DNA of 64,000 bases from Ignavibacteriota bacterium (GTDB lineage: Bacteria; Bacteroidota; Ignavibacteria; Palsa-1295). The notes beneath the pieces are model-generated. The model saw only the letters and a program-made list of their open reading frames with translations, was not told the origin of the DNA and ran no database searches. The stretch spans positions 1 through 64,000 of the forward strand of contig PLYO01000029.1 in the NCBI GenBank assembly GCA_003151825.1, given 5' to 3'. Shown here in pieces: positions 34,356 to 40,692 of this stretch. Each line of letters begins with the position of its first letter. Within the stretch, counting starts at the first letter, position 1. Both the position numbers and the translations under genes were made by a program.

Positions 34356-35498
34356 TTATTTTCCTCGGCTCAAACTTCCTAATGCCGTTTGCCGCGAAGC
34401 GCCGGTTGTTTTTGGAAGATGAATTCGGATTTCTTCCACGAACGCGCGAGCGAAGAACGCAAACGCGATCGCTTCTTTCGCTTTTGACGGAATGCCATAA
34501 GCATCGGATGAGCAAATACTCGCATGGGGTGAAGCGTTAGCTTTCATGCGTTCAAGAAGATATTTGTTGAGCGCGCCACCTCCGCTTACGATTATTTCCA
34601 CATCCTGCGTTTTTCTTCGAGCCAAATCCAAACTTCGCATGATGGAAAGAGCTGTTAATTCGGTAAGGGTTGCAAGCGCATCTTCGGGAAGAAGTTTTCC
34701 TGCGGCAATTTCACGATGAAGATCACTCAAAAACAATTCTGAAAAAAGCTCCCGGCCCGTCGATTTTGGAGGTGGTGTGTTAAAATAGGGATGCGAAAGG
34801 AATTTGGCAAGCAAATCCTCGTTAATTTCTCCGGAACGCCCAATTTCCCCATTTTCATCGAATGGTTTTCCGAAATAACGCCGCGCGATGGAATCGAGCA
34901 GCATATTGCCCGGACCCGAATCGAACGCAATGACATCGCCTGCATCGGCATGTGCCGGAAGCCACGTCACATTTGCAATACCGCCGATATTGACGATAAG
35001 CCGTTCGTTCGCGTCGCTTGCGAGGAAATGAAAATCGAACATGGGTACGAGCGGCGCGCCCTCGCCGCCAAGCGCCATATCCGCCGAGCGGAAATCGCTG
35101 ACAACATCGATTCCAGTGACGGCCGCGAGCGCAGCGCCGGAGCCAAGCTGGAATGTTGCAGGATTAGGTTGAGATGGAAGATGCCGTACGGTCTGGCCAT
35201 GAAGCCCGATTGCGCGAATATCCGAAGCATGAATTCCAGCCTCGCGCAGTGTTGCTTCGACTGCTGCGGCATACACTCGCGCAAGCTCAAAATGCGCTCG
35301 GACGAGAAGGTCCATTTCGATGCGATCAGCGGTTGCAATATCGATAAGACGCTCGCGTAATGCGGGCTGCCATTCCATCGAATGAAAAGCAAGGAGATCG
35401 ATGTGTTTTCCTGTAAATCGGCAGGCCGCAATGTCGATTCCATCGAGGCTCGTGCCTGACATGATTCCAAGATAGAGATCGGCGTTCATTGTTTCCAT
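34356..35498 (-). CDS. anmK: Anhydro-N-acetylmuramic acid kinase
   Basis: AnmK phosphorylates and opens 1,6-anhydro-MurNAc released during cell-wall turnover, giving MurNAc-6-phosphate for recycling. From ATG 35498 the product has about 380 residues, the normal size; the track start adds 16 residues that overlap the upstream small gene. Signature segments are LGIMSGTSLDGIDIAACRF, AIGLHGQTVRHLP, DFRSADMALGGEGAPLVP, and the C-terminal VSGGGALNKYLLERM. A start at ATG 35489 is also possible. Confidence 0.93.
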   Translation of the reverse strand: METMNADLYLGIMSGTSLDGIDIAACRFTGKHIDLLAFHSMEWQPALRERLIDIATADRIEMDLLVRAHFELARVYAAAVEATLREAGIHASDIRAIGLHGQTVRHLPSQPNPATFQLGSGAALAAVTGIDVVSDFRSADMALGGEGAPLVPMFDFHFLASDANERLIVNIGGIANVTWLPAHADAGDVIAFDSGPGNMLLDSIARRYFGKPFDENGEIGRSGEINEDLLAKFLSHPYFNTPPPKSTGRELFSELFLSDLHREIAAGKLLPEDALATLTELTALSIMRSLDLARRKTQDVEIIVSGGGALNKYLLERMKANASPHASICSSDAYGIPSKAKEAIAFAFFARAFVEEIRIHLPKTTGASRQTALGSLSRGK

Positions 35499-35503
35499 AA
35501 AAA

Positions 35504-35511
35504 CAAAGCTA
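35504..35511 (-). promoter_or_regulatory. Possible -7 element (TAGCTTTG) next to the anmK start
   Basis: The minus strand reads TAGCTTTG, a TAnnTTTG match only 5 bp before ATG 35498. If real, the anmK message would be leaderless or start at ATG 35489. Confidence 0.3.
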
Positions 35512-35745
35512 TTACTTAGCCGGATTTTTCGATCCGGATTCCTCATTCAATTGCTCGATGGTCGAATCCGGCGCGAGGCCGGTTGGGACTTTCTTCTCTG
35601 TAATTTTCAGAAACAGAAAAAAAATCGCGCTCATAGCGATGAAAATAAGAACGCGGATCGCGGTGGAGTCGGCACGCAGCAACGAGGCAAGGCCGCGAGC
35701 GCGATCTCTATATTTCGATCGAGCGGATGGACGTAACAAGGCCAC
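35512..35745 (-). CDS. Small single-pass membrane protein, unknown
   Basis: The 77-residue frame has a basic N-terminus (LLRPSARSKYRDRARGLASL), one membrane helix (VLIFIAMSAIFFLFLKI) and an acidic/polar tail ending SGSKNPAK. It ends 13 bp before the preferred anmK start, so the two could be co-transcribed. No family is recognised. Its upstream end touches a dispersed AACCACGATTTACAGGAT repeat, which weakens confidence in the start. Confidence 0.5.
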   Translation of the reverse strand: MALLRPSARSKYRDRARGLASLLRADSTAIRVLIFIAMSAIFFLFLKITEKKVPTGLAPDSTIEQLNEESGSKNPAK

Positions 35746-35934
35746 GATTAAACCAGGATTAAACCACGATTTACAGGATGGTAAAGATTTTCAGGATGAA
35801 TTTTTAAGCTTGGCAAACAGAATGACCGAACAATTCACTCACGGTCAAACAAACAATTTTTTCTTTCCACGAACGTAATCCTGATAATCTTTCAAATCCT
35901 GTAAATCGTGGTTCATTCCTATAAATCCTGGTTA
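35741..35934. repeat. Inverted pair of AACCACGATTTACAGGAT repeats
   Basis: GGATTAAACCACGATTTACA (from about 35757) and its inverted form ATCCTGTAAATCGTGGTT (to about 35913), each followed by further AATCCTG/CAGGAT units, bracket about 90 bp. A partial relative (AACCAGGATTACGCTGATTT) lies at 12116. Confidence 0.6.
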
Positions 35935-36570
35935 TGAAGGGTACTGTATGCCGATAAGCTGCAAGCGGGAGATTTCTGTCGTGGGGCCGACTAATTGGCG
36001 CTCCAAAATGAGTCCGTAACCGCGCGCGAAAAAGCGGAGCGTGTAAGTATCCGCTGGTTGTCCATCCTGATGATATTCTACCGCGAGCACATCGGTATAG
36101 GCTTGCTGGCGTCCGGGGAGATAATAATCGTCGTATTGTTCCACGACGGTCGCCTGAATTCCACGGATTTCATCGGCAACCCATGTGGCGCCGGGTTCGA
36201 GCTTGCCATCGAGTGCCATGAGCGTAGAAGTGTCTGTCGAAAGTATGCCGGCGAGATTGCCATCGGCATCGTTCGTGTAGCTAATATAGTAGAAGGGAAG
36301 CTTAGTCGTCGTGTCTTTAAGTTCATTTTGCGTCAGTCCGGATTGGGCGATGACCATCTGGCAGGTGATGGTGTCGTAGTCCGTAAAGTTTGTGGTTCGT
36401 CCGTAGGTGTAGAGCATTCCATTATCGAGCGGAAAAAAATAACTTTGGACCGTCGCTTCCGGCGCGGGCGTGGCATTGTTTACCGTGCAGCCTCCGAAAC
36501 AGGCAATCACGAAAAGCAGCAGAGCGATTTCTGCTGGCATCATCCATCTGAAAAAATCTCTTGCTTTCAA
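35932..36570 (-). CDS. Lipoprotein of unknown function, third gene of a sigma module
   Basis: The 212-residue product has a lipoprotein signal peptide (IALLLFVIACFGGC; Cys about 28). The mature part is beta-rich with many Tyr and Thr: VQSYFFPLDNGMLYTYGRTT and KLEPGATWVADEIRGIQATV. No family is recognised. It starts 6 bp after the fused anti-sigma/barrel gene, so it is probably in the same operon as that protein and its ECF factor. An outer-membrane or periplasmic sensing role is a guess. Confidence 0.72.
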   Translation of the reverse strand: MKARDFFRWMMPAEIALLLFVIACFGGCTVNNATPAPEATVQSYFFPLDNGMLYTYGRTTNFTDYDTITCQMVIAQSGLTQNELKDTTTKLPFYYISYTNDADGNLAGILSTDTSTLMALDGKLEPGATWVADEIRGIQATVVEQYDDYYLPGRQQAYTDVLAVEYHQDGQPADTYTLRFFARGYGLILERQLVGPTTEISRLQLIGIQYPS

Positions 36571-36576
36571 GGCTGC

Positions 36577-37896
36577 TTAAAAATGAAAGAATAGTCCCGC
36601 GTTGAGTTCGGTATTGAAACTGGGGCTGGACGCCGCGACCGCGTTCGAAATGGCCAGCGAGCTTGTACCAGACCCAATAACTGCTGACTTTTCCGCGTTA
36701 AGATCGTAGTTAAACCGCAGTACGCGAAGGCCGCACTGAATTCCCGCCTGGCTCGATACGTCATAATGCAAGCCGATTTCGCCGAACATCATTTGGCCTA
36801 AGCTTGCAAGGCCATAACCGGCGGTAAATGTAAGGTCAGTTGTCGCAAAGGCCGGTAACCGGAGTTCCGCCAAAGCTGCGATATAACTCGTTTGCGAATG
36901 GACCGTATCGCCTACAAGAACTTCCTGCGATGGATCGATCGGATCGCCCGCGCGAGTGAAGAGGTCCTTACGGGTTATATTCGCCGATCCGAATGACGCG
37001 CCAGCCCAGAATAGATTCGAATGCGGGAAAATCTGGAAGAAAGTTGTAATGGATGAATTGGTGATGATCGGCAGCGAAACGTTGGTCGCTACACTATTTG
37101 GAAATTGTCGGCCAAAACTTTCATCGATACGAAATTCAAAACGGCTGAGGAAAGAAGGATTCGCCTCTCTTATCGAATGAACTTGGTGAAACATTGGCTT
37201 GATCCCCACTCCATCGCCGCCAATATCCGCAAGTGTGATCGTCGGCACGATTGCTTCGGTGACTGGGGTGATTGCCGGGGCATTAGGCTCGATTATTTCT
37301 GGTGGTGTCGGAACCACCGGCGTGCCAGCTTCGATTTGCGTGGGTGGCAAAAGAGCTGGAAGCTGTAAACCAGTTTGTAGCGGTATGTCGTCTGAAGAAA
37401 TCCTATGAGTCTCATGGGACGCATGGGTCTCATAGGACCGATGGGAAATTGCAAGTTCTGGTGTGTTAGCGATTGCGGAAGAAGCCTGCGCCCCCACTTT
37501 GGAAGTTGCAACTGTCGTGGGTTGTGTATGCCCCGCGAAATACCCAATGCCAATACCCGCCACAAGTGTAAACGTGCCCAGCGTTGCCGATGCCCCGCTA
37601 AACGCGCGCGTAAAAAAGCCTACATTAGGCGCTTCGATCGGCACGAGAGCAACCGGCGATTCCGCGGTCATTGGCATGGGAAAAACGTCATCCATTCGCG
37701 CCCACAGGCGTTGCTCGGCCGCGTAGGGCACCGGGAGCGATTTCGCATCGCGCGTCAAGAGCGCGCGCTGCTCCATAAAGCCGCGCAGCACGCCGCGCTT
37801 TTCGGGCGAGACCGAAAGCCGGTGCAATAGCTCCGCTTCGTCATCCGCCGGAAGCGAGCCATCGAGAAAATCTAAAATGCGTTCGTTCAGTGTCAT
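36577..37896 (-). CDS. Anti-sigma-like protein fused to an outer-membrane-barrel-like domain
   Basis: The 439-residue product starts with an anti-sigma-type leader (ILDFLDGSLPADDEAELLHR, LSVSPEKRGVLRGFMEQRAL) like that of the protein at 27961. A hydrophobic segment GTFTLVAGIGIGYFAG lies near residue 105-125, then a Pro-rich linker with an in-frame repeat (SHRSYETHASHETH, about residues 150-166), and then about 200 residues of alternating strands ending LNAGLFFHF, typical of outer-membrane barrels. A single chain with both an inner-membrane helix and a barrel end is topologically odd. It follows the ECF sigma gene by 13 bp. Confidence 0.75.
   Translation of the reverse strand: MTLNERILDFLDGSLPADDEAELLHRLSVSPEKRGVLRGFMEQRALLTRDAKSLPVPYAAEQRLWARMDDVFPMPMTAESPVALVPIEAPNVGFFTRAFSGASATLGTFTLVAGIGIGYFAGHTQPTTVATSKVGAQASSAIANTPELAISHRSYETHASHETHRISSDDIPLQTGLQLPALLPPTQIEAGTPVVPTPPEIIEPNAPAITPVTEAIVPTITLADIGGDGVGIKPMFHQVHSIREANPSFLSRFEFRIDESFGRQFPNSVATNVSLPIITNSSITTFFQIFPHSNLFWAGASFGSANITRKDLFTRAGDPIDPSQEVLVGDTVHSQTSYIAALAELRLPAFATTDLTFTAGYGLASLGQMMFGEIGLHYDVSSQAGIQCGLRVLRFNYDLNAEKSAVIGSGTSSLAISNAVAASSPSFNTELNAGLFFHF
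37401..37448. repeat. ATGGGTCTCATAGGACC-type repeat read in frame
   Basis: CCTATGAGTCTCATGGGACG followed by CATGGGTCTCATAGGACCGA is a run of degenerate GGGACNCATGRGNC units. On the coding strand it encodes SHRSYETHASHETHRI in the linker of the anti-sigma/barrel protein. Confidence 0.75.
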
Positions 37897-37909
37897 AAAA
37901 TTTTCGGTG

Positions 37910-38587
37910 TCACGTTTCTGGCAAATAATAGGGCGCGAGTAGTTCTCTAAGTTTTCCCTTCGCGCGGTAAAGCCGGCTCTTGATGGCCGGGATTGTCGTT
38001 TTCAAAATTTCTGTAATCTCGGCATAACTCAGACCTTCGTACTCCCGAAGAATAATCACTTCGCGATATTCGACGGGCAAACGCGACATCGCGTGCGCGA
38101 TCACGGCCTGCCAGTCCTCGCCAAGATCGACGGAGGGTTCCACAAAGAGATTGGTGTCTTCGAGCGAATCCTGTGGTTTCCGGTCGCGGATTTTGTTCAT
38201 GCACAAGTTATGTGCGATCGTGAAAATCCAACCTCCGAGGCTACGTTCTTCTTCAAAACTTTCCGCGCGTGAATAAACCCGATAAAACACTTCCTGAAAC
38301 AGGTCCTCCGCGTCTTCTCTGTTCGAGAGCACCCGCAGCGCGTAAGCATAGACGCGCTCGCGGTAGCGAAGATAAATTTTGGTGAACGCTTCGCGCGCAA
38401 TGCGGTTTCCGTCCGCGCGGCGCATGGGATTCTCCGATGTGGCAAGCGAAAGCCCTGCAGCGAATTCGCGGAAGATCGTTAAATCCTCCGCGTTTTCCCG
38501 CTCCCGATCTTTTCTGGCGGCTGGGCGTGCTACTGCCACGAGTTCGAGGGTCTCCATCGTACTAAGTGAACACCCATGCCGGGGCAA
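37910..38587 (-). CDS. ECF sigma factor
   Basis: Region 2 is YLRYRERVYAYALRVLSNRE with AEDLFQEVFYRVYSRAE and WIFTIAHNLCMNKIRDRKP. Region 4 is LPVEYREVIILREYEGLSYA with EITEILKTTIPAIKSRLYRA. The protein is 225 residues, or 215 from the in-frame ATG at 38557. It heads a run with the anti-sigma/barrel fusion and a lipoprotein and is divergent from another sigma-like gene at 38812. The promoters it reads are unknown. Confidence 0.93.
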   Translation of the reverse strand: MPRHGCSLSTMETLELVAVARPAARKDRERENAEDLTIFREFAAGLSLATSENPMRRADGNRIAREAFTKIYLRYRERVYAYALRVLSNREDAEDLFQEVFYRVYSRAESFEEERSLGGWIFTIAHNLCMNKIRDRKPQDSLEDTNLFVEPSVDLGEDWQAVIAHAMSRLPVEYREVIILREYEGLSYAEITEILKTTIPAIKSRLYRAKGKLRELLAPYYLPET

Positions 38588-38614
38588 AGTTGCGCGGCAA
38601 TTTTCAACTCCCCC

Positions 38615-38730
38615 TCCTCTGAAAGAGGAGGGGGCTGGGGGGTGGTGTGTTGAGGTAAACGACCAGTTTCGTTTCTACTCCCGGCCCCCCCAGCCCCCTC
38701 CTATTCCGCTTCGCTTCATAGGAGGGGGAG
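38615..38730. repeat. CCCCCTCCTCT palindrome pair between divergent sigma genes
   Basis: CTCCCCCTCCTCTGAAAGAG with GAGGGGGCTGGGGGGTGG, and the inverted CCCCCCCAGCCCCCTCC with CATAGGAGGGGGAG, form an inverted pair. A single unit of this family is inserted in frame in the methyltransferase gene at 45797. Confidence 0.75.
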
Positions 38731-38811
38731 TAAGAATTTCTCTGTAATGATTTTCTGAAAAAAACTTTTCCACCATGAGAAAATCACCCCTCTAATGGAT
38801 ATTACCCTCAG

Positions 38812-39360
38812 ATGACCGAGCGCGATTTCCGGACTTTCCATGACAGAAACCGGGCGAATTTTGAAAATTTCGCCCGCGTCATGGCGCGCCGCAATGAAGT
38901 CGTGGCTGGCGACGCCTTCGCGGATGCGCTTGCTTCGGCCTGGATAAAATTCTCGAATAAGCCGCTGACCGAAGAAATCGAAGCGCACATGAAGGGATAT
39001 ACCTTCCGCTGCATAAAGAATTTCGTCCTCAAATGGTATCGCGATTCGCGGACGCGAGGAAAGTTTTTCGATGTGGGTCTGGACGGCGCGGAAAATGTTG
39101 CTGGCTCGCTTGCAGACACACCGGAGCGAATGATGGAACTTCTTGATGAAAAACTTTCGAAGCTGCCGCCGAAGTTCGAGGCAGCGGTCAGGTTATGCTG
39201 CCTGAAGAATCCGCCCGTTGCGATGGGTGAAGCAGCCAGCATTCTTGGAGTGTCGGTAGCGACTTTGTACCGAATGCTCAACGATGCGAAAAATAGGCTC
39301 AGCGAAGAGTCCGCCAATTTCAATTATCGAATAAATTTGCCCAAAGGAGCCGTATCATGA
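38812..39360 (+). CDS. ECF-like sigma factor
   Basis: The 182-residue protein has a region-2-like part (NRANFENFARVMARRNEVVA, then DALASAWIKFSNKP and GYTFRCIKNFVLKWYRDSRT) and a clear region-4 HTH (LPPKFEAAVRLCCLKNPPVA, MGEAASILGVSVATLYRMLN). Region 2 is more divergent than in the two other ECF genes. It overlaps the next gene by ATGA. It leads a run of sigma-like factor, anti-sigma-like protein, lipoprotein and T9SS adhesin, ending just before porX. Confidence 0.82.
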   Translation: MTERDFRTFHDRNRANFENFARVMARRNEVVAGDAFADALASAWIKFSNKPLTEEIEAHMKGYTFRCIKNFVLKWYRDSRTRGKFFDVGLDGAENVAGSLADTPERMMELLDEKLSKLPPKFEAAVRLCCLKNPPVAMGEAASILGVSVATLYRMLNDAKNRLSEESANFNYRINLPKGAVS

Positions 39361-40157
39361 CAAAAGAATTTGTAATCAACTATCCCGATTTCGGCGCGCT
39401 CTCGAACGCATTCGAAAGCTACCGGAACTCGGTCTCGACCGTCCCCCTCCTCGCCGAGGACGCGCTCGACCGCGTCTTCGCCGATGCCGGATATAAAGCG
39501 CGAATGCTACGGAGGATAAGGTTACAATGGGCAGTCGGGATTACGGGACTCATGGTCGTGACGGCAGCATTGATTCTGGAACTTTCCAACACAACAGAAG
39601 CGCCTAAGCCAAGCAAGCCCAACGTTCCTGTAAAGGTCGATACGCTGTCCCCGGCAAACAAGAAGGACACGACTACTGCTGACACCGCACTCCAAGTAAG
39701 TGATTTCCGGCTTTCCAAATACGCTTACGATTCATATGCGAATCTCGATTCGGCTGTTCGGCACGACCCGGCTCTGGGATTCGCATGGCGTCAGGCGGAT
39801 TGGAACGATTTGAAGGAGTTCTGCACAGACTCCGGGCGAGTCGATACGCTGATCGAAACGCTGAAGCTGCCGCTCCTTCACGATGCGGGCGTTCCCGGTG
39901 GGGAGAGTATCGCAGGCAAGAACTCCGATTCGCTCCAAAATTTCTATATACTCCGTAGAGGAAAAAAGTATTTGCTAACCGACACCTCGGACTGGCACTA
40001 CTTCATTTCGCGCTGGGATCACCACCGTCCGAAATGGTGGATGAGATACGCCCAACTCGACCGCGACCACCTCGTTCTCGGCGGATGGACCGACGTGCAT
40101 CTTCGCATTCTGGCTGTGCGGCGAAAAGCTATACAAAAACAGACGATAAATTTTTAA
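39357..40157 (+). CDS. Anti-sigma-like single-pass membrane protein with a lipoprotein-like periplasmic domain
   Basis: The 266-residue protein has about 55 cytoplasmic residues, one membrane helix (LQWAVGITGLMVVTAALILE), a Pro/Lys/Thr linker and a periplasmic domain (about 120-255). That domain shares an ordered set of blocks with the next gene product: NLDSAV, ADW-D-FC, VD-LI, HYF-R-DH, H-VLG-W, V-R-LAV. Translational coupling to the sigma-like gene (ATGA overlap) supports an anti-sigma role. No zinc motif is seen. A shared sensing domain between a membrane regulator and a free lipoprotein suggests a common ligand or mutual competition. Confidence 0.75.
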   Translation: MTKEFVINYPDFGALSNAFESYRNSVSTVPLLAEDALDRVFADAGYKARMLRRIRLQWAVGITGLMVVTAALILELSNTTEAPKPSKPNVPVKVDTLSPANKKDTTTADTALQVSDFRLSKYAYDSYANLDSAVRHDPALGFAWRQADWNDLKEFCTDSGRVDTLIETLKLPLLHDAGVPGGESIAGKNSDSLQNFYILRRGKKYLLTDTSDWHYFISRWDHHRPKWWMRYAQLDRDHLVLGGWTDVHLRILAVRRKAIQKQTINF

Positions 40158-40175
40158 ATTTTGAAAGGAACAACA

Positions 40176-40652
40176 ATGAAATCAACCATACTTGCAATTT
40201 CGATTCTCTTCGCCCTTCTCGCCAACGGTTGCAGTAATTCGACGCAGCCCTCTTCGGGTGGCAGTCTCCAGTTCGCTACTACAAGCGGAATGTATGCCGA
40301 GACGGACAACCTAGACTCGGCGGTGAAAGCTGAGTTAGGGACAAGTTACCGAATAGCCGACTGGACCGACGTGGAAGATTTTTGCTATCACAATCCAGTC
40401 GACAGCTTAATCGCAAAAATAAGCTGGGGCTTGATGGGCGGTGCGGGAAGCGATACGACGCGGGAGAATTTTTTCGTAACCTGGGATAGTCAGGGGTTTA
40501 CGCCACAAGATCCAACGCGCCACTATTTCGCAACTCGTTTCGATCACAATGTGCCCGGCAACTGGCTCGTCCTCGATCAGATCGACAGCAATCACATTGT
40601 GCTCGGCTCGTGGTATGGGGTACAGTTCAGAGTTCTGGCGGTGAAGCCTTAA
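40176..40652 (+). CDS. Small lipoprotein sharing the anti-sigma periplasmic domain
   Basis: From ATG 40176, which has an AAAGGA ribosome site (the track starts at TTG 40161), the product has 158 residues. The signal peptide MKSTILAISILFALLANGC has lipobox LANG and Cys19. The mature domain has blocks in the same order as the previous protein: NLDSAVKAEL, RIADWTDVEDFC, VDSLIAKI, HYFATRFDHN, NHIVLGSWYGVQFRVLAVKP. The two therefore look like paralogues, one anchored in the inner membrane and one a lipoprotein. Function is unknown. Confidence 0.8.
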   Translation: MKSTILAISILFALLANGCSNSTQPSSGGSLQFATTSGMYAETDNLDSAVKAELGTSYRIADWTDVEDFCYHNPVDSLIAKISWGLMGGAGSDTTRENFFVTWDSQGFTPQDPTRHYFATRFDHNVPGNWLVLDQIDSNHIVLGSWYGVQFRVLAVKP

Positions 40653-40692
40653 GACGGCAAACCTTTTCATCCATCTCAAACCCAACATCAAA

